A DNA stretch of 14,831 nucleotides from Clostridia bacterium (GTDB taxonomy: Bacteria; Bacillota_A; Clostridia; Christensenellales; CAG-138). Below the pieces are notes generated by a model. It did not search any database and was not told the origin of the DNA. It saw only the letters and a list, made by a program, of their open reading frames with translations. The position numbers and the translations under genes are program-made. Location of the stretch: NCBI GenBank assembly GCA_017556125.1, contig JAFZCW010000016.1, positions 1-14,831 on the forward strand, given 5' to 3'. Shown here piece by piece: positions 1 to 7,187 of this stretch; position 1 is the first letter of the stretch; each line of letters opens with the position of its first letter.

Positions 1-345
1 CTGGGTGACTATTCTCTGAAAACAGGCCTGCGGGTCCGTGTGGAATATGACGGATTCGCCTCCAAGAACCCGGATGCCAAGCGCGTTTCCCTGATTACCA
101 TCGAAGATCCCACGCCTACCTCCGTTCCCCAGGCAACCGAGGCTGTCAGCGGTCTGATCAAGTCTTTCGATGGCTCGAAACTGGTACTGGACAATGGATA
201 TGAGTTTAACGTCACATACGCCTCATATGCGGGTGAAGTCTCTCCGGCCGCCGGAACTTTCGCAAACGTGACATACTATCATGGAACCGACGGAGTCCTG
301 TTCGCAACGAAAGTCATACTTGCATCTGTTATTCCCGCCAACTGA
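1..345 (+). CDS. 3' end of a beta-rich, probably extracytoplasmic protein (partial)
   Basis: The reading frame is open from base 1 and ends at TGA 343-345, so the start lies outside the window; 114 residues are visible. I do not recognise a named family with certainty. The visible part seems to hold two copies of one small beta fold. A stretch like VSGLIKSFDGSKLVLDNGYE is followed by a strand pattern ending in DGVLFATKVIL, and the first visible residues (GLRVRVEYDGFASKNPDAKR) repeat the latter pattern. This looks like the DUF5666/OB-like repeats of secreted or cell-surface proteins, which is inference from pattern only. There is no cysteine or membrane segment in the visible part. A strong terminator follows 18 bases after the stop, so this is the last gene of its transcript. 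It converges on the exporter operon and is probably unrelated to it. Confidence 0.75.
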   Translation: MGDYSLKTGLRVRVEYDGFASKNPDAKRVSLITIEDPTPTSVPQATEAVSGLIKSFDGSKLVLDNGYEFNVTYASYAGEVSPAAGTFANVTYYHGTDGVLFATKVILASVIPAN

Positions 346-363
346 TCTGGGCATTACACTATC

Positions 364-395
364 AGAATTCCGGCTTTTGCCGGAATTCTTTTTTT
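364..395 (+). terminator. Rho-independent terminator of the first gene
   Basis: A perfect 11-bp stem (364-374 with 379-389) around a TTTT loop is followed by a run of T to 395. The T run exists only on the plus strand, so it terminates the partial gene ending at 345. Confidence 0.9.
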
Positions 396-423
396 GCTTC
401 CTGCGAGCACGGAAATCACCCGT

Positions 424-460
424 ATACAAAGACTGCCGTACATCAGCATGCACGGCAGTC
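424..460 (-). terminator. Probable terminator of the exporter operon
   Basis: Read on the minus strand, 460-431 folds into a 13-bp stem (one G-U pair) with a GCTG tetraloop, followed by TTTGTAT. It lies 75 bases past the stop of the second ABC gene. The T tract is short, so termination may be incomplete. On the plus strand the same hairpin is followed by a C/T mixture and could act weakly there too. Confidence 0.65.
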
Positions 461-534
461 CTTTCTTCGTATTCAGTTTGTCCGGATGCCGCAGGGCACG
501 GAACGCATGTCCTAGTAAATCGACCCGTCCCGGA

Positions 535-2997
535 TCATTCGTCCTTCCGGGCTTCTTCAGGCTCTTCCGTCACGTCGGGATCATCCGCCACTTCCTCTTT
601 ATCGGATCCGCCGGACTCGTCCGGATCGCCGGATTCTTCCGTCTCTTCTCCGAATTCCTCCGGATCTCCGGTATCTCCCGTTCCGTCGGAACCGTCTACG
701 CCTTCACTGTCATCGGATTCTTCGGTAATTGATTCGTCGGAAATCACGTCTTCTTCCTGTTCCGGCGCGATCCCGTCTTCCTTTGTCTTCTTTTTCTTCT
801 TTTTCCCTTCCGGCTCCGGATTGATCTGCTGACGGGCAACAAGTTCCGAGAAGAAACCTTTTTGTGCCATCAGTTCATCATATGTTCCGTCCTCCACGAT
901 CCGTCCCTGATTCAGGACGATAATGCGGTCGCACTGGCGGATGGTGGACAGCCTGTGTGCGACGACCAGTCTGGTGCATTTGAGCTGGTCCAGAAATTCT
1001 GAAACCTTTTTCTGTGTAATATTGTCAAGGGCTGACGTTGCTTCGTCAAAAATGAGGATCTTCGGCTTCGGAGCAACCGCGCGCGCGATCATCAGCCGCT
1101 GTTTCTGGCCGCCTGAAATTCCGCCGGAGCCTTCCCCGATCAGCGTGAACATTCCCATGGGCATCCGCCGGATATCGTCCGCGATTCCGGCATATTCTGC
1201 AGCCTCCCAGGCGTCATCCATGGTCAGCCACGGAGCTGAGATCGTAATATTGGAAAAAATATCCCCCTGGAAAAGCTTCCCGTCCTGCATGACCGTTCCG
1301 ATCTTTCTGCGAAGTGATTTCAGATCGATCGTGGCAAGGTCTTTCCCGTCAAAATAGATGGCGCCTTTCTGGGGCTTTTCGAACCCGAGTATCAGCCTGA
1401 TCAGCGTGGATTTCCCGCAGCCGGTCGTTCCGACGATGGCTACGTACTGACCGCTCTTGATCTTCAGGGAAAGGTTGTTCACAATCAACGGACCGTTCTT
1501 CTCGTATCTGAAAGAGACATTGCTGACGTCAATGTTGCCGTTCAGCTGGGTAATCACCCGCTTGCCTTCCGATACTTCCGGTTCCGCCTCCAGAATCGGT
1601 TTTGCCATTTTCAATACCGGCTTGATTTCTGCGAACGTCATTGCCGTCGATGCGAGAGACATGAACGCGCCGCTGACGATGCCGTATGCGGTATTGAAGG
1701 CCATATAATCCGCGACGGATACGTGGCTGGCCACAGCCATCTCATACATCACGATGATGCCTATCAGGGAAATGGCGACCGTGATCGCGCTGTTCACCGT
1801 AAGAAACGGTGTCGGCTGGTATGTCAGCTTGGATCGTTTTGCATACAGATTTGCCCAGCGGGAGAACATGCGCTTCTCCGCGCCGGAAAGACGCACTTTC
1901 TGAACTCCGCTGATCATCGCGTACACCATGCCCGACTCTTTCGCGGAAAGCTCCATTTCCTGTTCGCTGTATTTCTGCTGAACAACGGTTACGACTGCGG
2001 ACTGCACGATGGTCACAAGAATAATGATCAGTGCGGGTACCACCAGTGCAGGGGCATACTGGAAAATCTGCACGATGGAAGCCAATGAAAACAGCGAAGC
2101 GAGACCGGATGTAAAAATAGTTGAAATCAGCATGGAGCACAGAGTGTTCACCTGCTGCGTATGGGAGGACAATTCGCCCGATCCGTACTGCTTGAAGAAG
2201 GATGTCGGAAGCGACAGCACCCGCATCATCGTTGCTGCGGAAACCGAAATGTCCATTTTCCTGGAGAGGCGGCCCGTAGCGATTGAATTTGCAGCCGCCA
2301 TCATCAGTTTGCTGATGGTAACCGCAATCAGAAAGACCGCAGCAGCAAGAAGCAGCCTCATGCTTTTTGCTTCCAGAACGTTCTTGAAAAGCAGTTTATT
2401 GATGACCGGAACCAGCATCCCGATTCCCGTCACAAGGGCCGTCGTCACGACGATCAGCACGACATCGGAAACCGTCAGCGATTCCGCGATATAGCGAAGC
2501 AGCTGCGGAATGCCGAGTTTTTTCAGGGGAAACGGCTTATAAAAGCAAATGGCCTGCCGTTCGAGAAGCTTTTCGGTTTTCTTGTTGATCTTTACCTTTT
2601 CCCCGGTGGACGTGTCCAGAAAGCTGTAGCCGCTGAGTTTGTCCGGAAGAAGCGCAACGACTTCTCCCGTATCCGCTCTGATCCCGAGCATTGCTCCGCA
2701 AGCATCCTTGTACCAGCCGTCATCCAGCTGCACCGTACGCCGCATGATCCCGTTCGGCCGCATCAGATATTCCAGCTGTTCGTCAAAATCCTCAATGGAT
2801 TCCGGAACATCGATCGTTTTGCAGTGATAGTAGTGAAGTATTTCATCGATTGCGCTCTTTGTTTTTTCAAAGTCATCCTTCAGCGCGGAATTCGCTTTTG
2901 CACCGAGGACCGAGTTTGCGATGGTATGGAACGCATCGGCAAACAGCGCATCATCCGCCTGTTTTCTTTGTTTTATCTGTTCTTCAAACCAACCCAT
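535..2997 (-). CDS. NHLM-type bacteriocin system ABC transporter, ATP-binding/permease protein, with acidic C-terminal tail
   Basis: An 820-residue half-transporter of the second NHLM exporter type (NHLM_micro_ABC2 family), expected in the cytoplasmic membrane together with the neighbouring peptidase/ABC protein. The first ~160 residues are a soluble domain typical of this family, with no peptidase Cys/His motif. Hydrophobic helices follow from about residue 180 to 470, then a nucleotide-binding domain. The latter has Walker A GTTGCGKST (about 519-527), Q-loop VMQDG, signature GISGGQKQR (about 625), Walker B ILIFDEATSALD (about 645) and H-loop VVAHRLSTI (about 679), all intact. The start is supported by AAGGAGAG seven bases upstream of ATG, and the gene begins 11 bases after the peptidase/ABC stop. 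The last 90 residues are a low-complexity tail absent from ordinary ABC ATPases, which end near the sequence LVARQ. It is the last gene of the operon. The cargo is unknown. Confidence 0.9.
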   Translation of the reverse strand: MGWFEEQIKQRKQADDALFADAFHTIANSVLGAKANSALKDDFEKTKSAIDEILHYYHCKTIDVPESIEDFDEQLEYLMRPNGIMRRTVQLDDGWYKDACGAMLGIRADTGEVVALLPDKLSGYSFLDTSTGEKVKINKKTEKLLERQAICFYKPFPLKKLGIPQLLRYIAESLTVSDVVLIVVTTALVTGIGMLVPVINKLLFKNVLEAKSMRLLLAAAVFLIAVTISKLMMAAANSIATGRLSRKMDISVSAATMMRVLSLPTSFFKQYGSGELSSHTQQVNTLCSMLISTIFTSGLASLFSLASIVQIFQYAPALVVPALIIILVTIVQSAVVTVVQQKYSEQEMELSAKESGMVYAMISGVQKVRLSGAEKRMFSRWANLYAKRSKLTYQPTPFLTVNSAITVAISLIGIIVMYEMAVASHVSVADYMAFNTAYGIVSGAFMSLASTAMTFAEIKPVLKMAKPILEAEPEVSEGKRVITQLNGNIDVSNVSFRYEKNGPLIVNNLSLKIKSGQYVAIVGTTGCGKSTLIRLILGFEKPQKGAIYFDGKDLATIDLKSLRRKIGTVMQDGKLFQGDIFSNITISAPWLTMDDAWEAAEYAGIADDIRRMPMGMFTLIGEGSGGISGGQKQRLMIARAVAPKPKILIFDEATSALDNITQKKVSEFLDQLKCTRLVVAHRLSTIRQCDRIIVLNQGRIVEDGTYDELMAQKGFFSELVARQQINPEPEGKKKKKKTKEDGIAPEQEEDVISDESITEESDDSEGVDGSDGTGDTGDPEEFGEETEESGDPDESGGSDKEEVADDPDVTEEPEEARKDE
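538..807 (-). other. Low-complexity Lys-then-Asp/Glu tail of the ABC protein
   Basis: Codons 731-820 begin with a run of six lysines (GKKKKKKTKEDG) and then become strongly acidic: 38 of 90 residues are Asp or Glu, mixed with Ser, Gly, Pro and Thr. The DNA shows many recurring TCCGGA-like hexamers. No hydrophobic segment is present, so the tail is probably disordered and cytoplasmic. Its role is unknown. Confidence 0.8.
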
Positions 2998-3008
2998 CGA
3001 GACTCTCC

Positions 3009-5195
3009 TTAATCACTGGCGACGAGTTCTGTATACAAACCGTTGTTAGCCATCAGTTTCTCATGTGTGCCGCGCTCGACTACTTTTCCATGATCCAGAA
3101 CGATTATTTCGTCACAGTCCCTGATCGTTGACAGCCTGTGCGCCACAACGACACATGCGATTCCCCTGTCTTCGATGCACCTGACCACTTCATATTCCGT
3201 CTTCGCATCCAGGGCGGACGTTGCCTCATCCATGATAATGACCGTCGGATCCTGTGCAAGCACGCGGGCGATTTCAAGCCTCTGTCTCTGTCCTCCGGAA
3301 AAATCACGGCCACCCTCTATCAGTTTGTGCTGATATCCGCCGTCGCGCTGCATGATATCGTCATGGATCTGGGCATCTCTCGCCGCCATGATCATTTCAA
3401 AATCCTCGATGGACTGATCCCACATTTTAATGTTGTTCTCAATCGTATCCTCAAACAGGATAATGTCCTGGTCCACGACGGCCACCGAGCCGGTAAACAC
3501 GTTATGATCGATCTTTGAAAGCGGTTTTCCGTCGAACAGAATCTCGCCGCTCCAGGGCTGATAGAGCCCCGAGATCAGCTTGGCCAGCGTTGATTTGCCG
3601 CAGCCGGACGATCCGACGAAAGCCACTCTGCGTCCCGGTTTCAGGGTCAGGCTGAAATCCTCTATCAGCGGATCCTGCAGTTTCGAATAGCCGAAGGTTA
3701 CGTTGCGCATTTCGATGTTTCCCGTCAGCTTCGCGTACGATTCTCCTTTTTTCACCTTCGGCGCATGGAATACGGGATCATCGGGATACTGCATGACGTC
3801 CTCGACACGCTCCATATCCGTGCGCATTTCCTGAATAGTCTGTCCCACTTCGATAAGAGAGGTGGCAGGAGAAGTGAATGCAAGCAGATACCCCTGGAAT
3901 GTCAGGATCAGGCCGGGCGTGAATTGTCCCCGGATCGTCAGAAAGATACCGATCAGGACAACGAAAGCGTCCGCCAGCGCGGATATGATATTCGGAACCA
4001 GACCGAGATACTGGTTCAGTTTGGAGAATTTTACCGTGGACGCGTTAACGCTTGCCTGATATCCTGCCCATTTTTCGAAAAACCCGTTTTCCGCGCCGCT
4101 TGCCTTGATCGTTTCGATCATTTCGATTCCCGTGACCGTTGAGCTGTACAGTTTTCCGCTGTCACGCATCTGGAGCCGGATGATATTCGTTCTTTTCTGT
4201 GAAATGATCCGTGAAACGATCAGGTCCACAGCGATCGAGACAAGTCCGACAACCGTTAGAACCAGGCTGATCCGCAGCATGACGACCAGATACAGAACCG
4301 CCATCACGGTATTCAGAAGCAGCGGCGTTACGGTGTACACCATCTGATGCGCTATGGAACCGTTTGTATCCTGACGCTGCTGGATGTCGCCTGCGAGCCG
4401 CTGCGAAAAGAACTCCATCGGCAGATGAAGCACTTTCCACAGAAAGCCCGTATTGCCTACCGCATCCAGCTTGGCGCTGATCCGTGCGGATGTGATAGCA
4501 CTTATCCATTCGGCAATGATCTGGGCGATGCTGACCCCGATCAGGATCCCGAAAAACGGTACGATCCATTCCGGGTTTCTGTTCGTCAGGATTCTGTCCA
4601 GAAACACGGCGGAGAAAGCAGGCTGAACGATGCCGATCATCGCGGAGATCACGCTCGTGACCAGCACGATCGCCACGATGCCTCCCGTTCCCGCCATCCT
4701 GCTCAGCGCGAATTTCAGTACGCTTTTCGGTTTTCCTCCGGGCTTGAACTCCTTGCCCGGCGAAAACATCATGCAGATTCCCGTAAAACTCTCGTCAAAT
4801 ACGTCCATGGCGACCGAATAGACCCCGCGGGCAGGATCGTTCAGGATCGCCTTGTCCCCCTTGAATCCGTCCAGGACCACAAAATGGTTGAAGTTCCAGT
4901 GGATGATGCAGGGAAACATGCCCTGTTTCCGAAGGTCGTCCGGTTCCATCTTGTACGCGACGCCGTCAAGCCCGTAGTTCTTGGCGGCCTCCATGACATT
5001 CTTCGCATTGGAACCGTCTCTTGAAACGCCGCAGTCAACACGCACCTGTTCAAGCGGAATCCACTTGTTGTAATAGGCAAGCACCATCGCAAGGCTCGCC
5101 GCCCCGCATTCGAGCGCTTCCATCTGCATCACGACAGGAACCTTTGCCACTCCGTTCCGAATCGGCTGTTTGATTTTAATATTCTTGCTCTCCAT
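3009..5195 (-). CDS. Peptidase C39/ABC exporter (PCAT), NHLM bacteriocin system peptidase/ATP-binding protein
   Basis: A 728-residue peptidase-containing ABC transporter (NHLM_micro_ABC1 type). Such proteins cut a leader peptide, usually after a double glycine, and export the mature peptide across the cytoplasmic membrane. Residues 1-150 are a C39 cysteine protease with the expected residues: Q24 (oxyanion), C30 in LECGAASLAM, H104 in HWNFNHFVVLDGF and D120 in NDPARG. Membrane helices occupy about 165-470. The ATPase domain has Walker A GSSGCGKST (about 525), signature DFSGGQRQR (about 629), Walker B VIIMDEATSALD (about 650) and H-loop VVAHRLSTI (about 681). All are intact, so both activities are predicted to be functional. 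Its ATG lies two bases after the upstream HlyD-like stop, with AGGA inside the end of that gene, implying translational coupling. Length is normal for the family. No matching precursor gene is visible in the window. Confidence 0.95.
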   Translation of the reverse strand: MESKNIKIKQPIRNGVAKVPVVMQMEALECGAASLAMVLAYYNKWIPLEQVRVDCGVSRDGSNAKNVMEAAKNYGLDGVAYKMEPDDLRKQGMFPCIIHWNFNHFVVLDGFKGDKAILNDPARGVYSVAMDVFDESFTGICMMFSPGKEFKPGGKPKSVLKFALSRMAGTGGIVAIVLVTSVISAMIGIVQPAFSAVFLDRILTNRNPEWIVPFFGILIGVSIAQIIAEWISAITSARISAKLDAVGNTGFLWKVLHLPMEFFSQRLAGDIQQRQDTNGSIAHQMVYTVTPLLLNTVMAVLYLVVMLRISLVLTVVGLVSIAVDLIVSRIISQKRTNIIRLQMRDSGKLYSSTVTGIEMIETIKASGAENGFFEKWAGYQASVNASTVKFSKLNQYLGLVPNIISALADAFVVLIGIFLTIRGQFTPGLILTFQGYLLAFTSPATSLIEVGQTIQEMRTDMERVEDVMQYPDDPVFHAPKVKKGESYAKLTGNIEMRNVTFGYSKLQDPLIEDFSLTLKPGRRVAFVGSSGCGKSTLAKLISGLYQPWSGEILFDGKPLSKIDHNVFTGSVAVVDQDIILFEDTIENNIKMWDQSIEDFEMIMAARDAQIHDDIMQRDGGYQHKLIEGGRDFSGGQRQRLEIARVLAQDPTVIIMDEATSALDAKTEYEVVRCIEDRGIACVVVAHRLSTIRDCDEIIVLDHGKVVERGTHEKLMANNGLYTELVASD

Positions 5196-5197
5196 GG

Positions 5198-5689
5198 TTA
5201 TTCATCCTGCGATGCGTCAAGAAATGAACTCGGGCGTATGGACTCCGTTGTAATCACAGCCTGATAGACGCCGTCCGGAATATCTGTCTTTAAAGTCGCG
5301 TGGTAGACCCACTGCCCGATCGAAAGACTGCCGACATGAAGACCGTACTCGGGAAAATCTTCCGTAATGGAAACGGGCGACGCACCGATCTCTTCGATGT
5401 GGTAGGTCTTTCCGTTGACCGTTACCGGATCCCCCGGATTCACTTCAGAGCGGTTGCCTTCCGGAACATAGCAGGTAAGCACTCCGTTCTCCGCGATACC
5501 CGCGGTCGTCAGCGTCGCGTCGACCTTTCCGAAAAAGATCCACGCGAACATGCCTACGAGCGCCAGAAGAATCGCTACCAGAATAAACCAGATGCCGGGA
5601 GTCGCGACCCTGATATATTCGTTCAGCTGTTCGGGAGATGTGACCCGCGTGATTGCTTTTTCCCGAAAAATACTCTTTTTCTGTTCCAT
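5198..5689 (-). CDS. Short HlyD-like secretion protein of an NHLM-type exporter
   Basis: A 163-residue protein with a cytoplasmic N-terminus containing VTSPEQLNEYIRVATP, one membrane segment (about 31-54, rich in Leu/Ile/Val/Phe) and an extracytoplasmic beta-rich part of about 105 residues. The SPEQL motif directly before the helix, and the position before the peptidase/ABC gene, match NHLM secretion proteins of the HlyD type. Those are commonly about 400 residues with a long coiled-coil hairpin, which is entirely missing here. Only the anchor and a beta-barrel-like part with the sequence VNPGDPVTVNGKTYHIEEIG remain. That fits a Gram-positive cell with no outer membrane to reach. The start has GAGAGG seven bases upstream. 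It lies 38 bases after the IclR-type gene with no promoter visible between, so they are probably cotranscribed. Family assignment is by pattern and context; domain-level similarity is weak. Confidence 0.75.
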   Translation of the reverse strand: MEQKKSIFREKAITRVTSPEQLNEYIRVATPGIWFILVAILLALVGMFAWIFFGKVDATLTTAGIAENGVLTCYVPEGNRSEVNPGDPVTVNGKTYHIEEIGASPVSITEDFPEYGLHVGSLSIGQWVYHATLKTDIPDGVYQAVITTESIRPSSFLDASQDE

Positions 5690-5727
5690 TGTTATCCTCT
5701 CAGTGCCTCCCGTTCACAAGTACCGTG

Positions 5728-6507
5728 TCATACTTCATCGAAAGCGTGCCCCTGATAACCAAGAGCCCTCGAAATATCCCGTGCCGCTTCAACGGCACGT
5801 TTCCTCGCGAAAATAAATTCCGGAGAACCGTTTCTGTGGAACATGCTGACTATCCCGAAACAGTACCGGACGATTCCGCCGTCATCGTAAATCGGCGCCC
5901 CTACGGAAGTAAGGCCTATATGATATTCCCCGTCATCGACGGCGTATCCCTGGATTGTTACTTTTTTCAGCTCGTCTTTCAGTTCCTCGTACGTCTGTAT
6001 CGTCGCGGGCGTGAACATATGCATGCCCTGTTCGCTGACGATCCGTCTTGCCTCCTCTTCGGGGAGATAAGCAAGCATGATTTTTCCCTGCACCGTACAG
6101 TGCGGCGGCATTTTGGACCCGACTCTGGATACAACGTGAAACGGGCTCGTGGATTCAATAAAGGAAAGAAGCAGCGCTTCTCCGTGGGACAGAAGCGTCA
6201 GGCTGACCGACTCTCCGAGTTCCTTGGATATCTGCTGCATGTAGGGACGCGCAATCGTTGCAACGTTCCTGGTGTTTGCGGCTGCGCTTCCCATTTCGAA
6301 CAGACTCATTCCGAGCGCGTAGCGCCCGTCCTGGCCCTGCTCGATCAGATCAGCCTCGCGCATGGTGGACAAGAGTCTGTGTACCGTGCTTTTTGCCATA
6401 CCGGTCTGATCGCTGATTTCCCGCAGCATCAGGGGTCTCTGTGCTTTTTTCAGCGTTTGAAGAATCTCGATCGCCCGCTCAAGAGACTGTACGGAATCCC
6501 CCGCCAC
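5728..6507 (-). CDS. IclR family transcriptional regulator
   Basis: A 259-residue regulator with the IclR layout. VQSLERAIEILQTL begins a winged helix-turn-helix (LREISDQTGMAKSTVHRLLS), followed by a C-terminal effector-binding domain (about 75-250) containing SPFHVVSRVGSKMPPHCTVQ and a GKIMLAYLP segment. IclR proteins bind small metabolites and usually control a neighbouring operon. Here it is the first gene before the peptide exporter, suggesting control of the exporter and of itself. I chose GTG at 6505-6507: it has GGAGGAG six bases upstream, and the family usually starts just before VQSLERA. An in-frame ATG at 6520-6522 would add five residues, but its upstream bases contain no ribosome site and the strong one lies inside its own coding sequence. 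The upstream region is AT-rich and the previous gene ends in a terminator, so this is the operon's first gene. Confidence 0.9.
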   Translation of the reverse strand: MAGDSVQSLERAIEILQTLKKAQRPLMLREISDQTGMAKSTVHRLLSTMREADLIEQGQDGRYALGMSLFEMGSAAANTRNVATIARPYMQQISKELGESVSLTLLSHGEALLLSFIESTSPFHVVSRVGSKMPPHCTVQGKIMLAYLPEEEARRIVSEQGMHMFTPATIQTYEELKDELKKVTIQGYAVDDGEYHIGLTSVGAPIYDDGGIVRYCFGIVSMFHRNGSPEFIFARKRAVEAARDISRALGYQGHAFDEV

Positions 6508-6513
6508 ACGCTT

Positions 6514-6520
6514 CTCCTCC
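6514..6520 (-). promoter_or_regulatory. Ribosome binding site deciding the IclR start
   Basis: GGAGGAG on the minus strand lies six bases before GTG 6507-6505. It overlaps the first codons after the alternative ATG at 6522, which has no Shine-Dalgarno sequence of its own. Confidence 0.65.
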
Positions 6521-6547
6521 ATGATAATTTACACTTAGCTATTTTAT

Positions 6548-6553
6548 ATTATA
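6548..6553 (-). promoter_or_regulatory. Possible -10 box of the IclR/exporter operon
   Basis: A perfect TATAAT on the minus strand lies in a very AT-rich gap between the upstream terminator and the IclR start. No good -35 is seen at 16-18 bases; the best is a weak TGGATT-type match to an overlapping TATAAA. An 8-bp palindrome ATCGCGAT at 6555-6562 sits just upstream and could be part of an operator, possibly for the IclR protein itself. Confidence 0.35.
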
Positions 6554-6576
6554 TATCGCGATTGAATCCAGGCCAT

Positions 6577-6605
6577 AAAAAAAGAACAGAGTTTTAGCTC
6601 TGTTC
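6577..6605 (-). terminator. Terminator of the topA-SRAP transcript, overlapping the SRAP stop codon
   Basis: On the minus strand, an 8-bp stem GAACAGAG/CTCTGTTC (6605-6598 with 6591-6584) surrounds a six-base loop CTAAAA and is followed by seven T (6583-6577). The TAA stop 6596-6594 lies within the loop, so the last codons of the gene form the 5' arm. Confidence 0.9.
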
Positions 6606-7187
6606 ATAAGTAACGGATGTTTCGGCATGCCGGATGGCTTCCTGATACGGTATATCGGAAGAAAGCCATTCCCCGATCCTGTCCTTTGAAATAATCAGCG
6701 GCATCCGCTTGTGAATAAAGGCGATCTCCTCCGAGGCGTCTCTGGTCAGGATCGAAAAGCTGGGAAGTTTTTCCGCGGAGGTCCGGATGTACAGCCCCGC
6801 GAGAAGCAGCATCCCGGACCGGCCTCGGAACGTATACCGGGATTTTCCGCCTTCCTCCCTGCGCCATTCATAATATGCCGAGGCGGGAATCAGGCACCTT
6901 CTTTCCTCCGTGCTGGCGGCATAGAACGCCTTTTCCTGCGCCGTCTCCGAACGCGCATTGATCACAGTCAGATTCCGGGAAGGATGCGGGAATCCCCACC
7001 GCATCGGATAGCAGCCCGGTTCCCTGTGCCGCATATCCGGCGCTATGACGGGAACAATATCGGAGGGGAAAATATCCCCGGATGTCTTCAGTCCCACGCC
7101 CAGCCTTTCCGCCCGGGCTTCCGCCTGCGATATCAGTTCCTGAAACTCCGGATCGGCGTCGATGTCAAGCCGATACCTTCCGCACAT
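6594..7187 (-). CDS. SOS response-associated peptidase (SRAP/HMCES/YedK family)
   Basis: A 197-residue SRAP protein. The family forms a thiazolidine DNA-protein crosslink with abasic sites in single-stranded DNA through Cys2, shielding them during replication. The expected residues are all present: C2 in MCGRYRLD (exposed after removal of Met1), N77 in INARSET, E107 in SAYYEW and H159 in FIHKRMPLI, at spacings close to E. coli YedK (C2, N75, E105, H160). The protein is cytoplasmic and of near-usual length. Its ATG overlaps the TAA of the topoisomerase gene as TAATG, which both fixes the start and implies translational coupling. The 3' end is built into the transcription terminator. No LexA box is apparent at the operon promoter, so SOS control is not shown by the sequence. 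Confidence 0.95.
   Translation of the reverse strand: MCGRYRLDIDADPEFQELISQAEARAERLGVGLKTSGDIFPSDIVPVIAPDMRHREPGCYPMRWGFPHPSRNLTVINARSETAQEKAFYAASTEERRCLIPASAYYEWRREEGGKSRYTFRGRSGMLLLAGLYIRTSAEKLPSFSILTRDASEEIAFIHKRMPLIISKDRIGEWLSSDIPYQEAIRHAETSVTYEQS

Noticed and set aside
223..453. Small minus-strand frame containing Gly-Gly and several Cys, tested as a bacteriocin precursor
   Set aside because: It is antisense to the first gene, starts inside the terminator hairpin and has no ribosome site; codon pattern favours the plus-strand gene.
787..806. A-rich run in the Lys stretch as a programmed frameshift site
   Set aside because: The codons do not form a canonical slippery heptamer in frame, and the acidic tail continues in the same frame for a further 80 residues.
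281..832. Ser/Pro-rich plus-strand open frame, at first glance a cell-surface low-complexity protein
   Set aside because: It is the complement of the acidic tail and of the terminators; it crosses two terminators and has no signal peptide or ribosome site.
5653..6597. 314-codon plus-strand open frame
   Set aside because: Antisense shadow of the IclR-type gene and its promoter region; the IclR protein has full family motifs.
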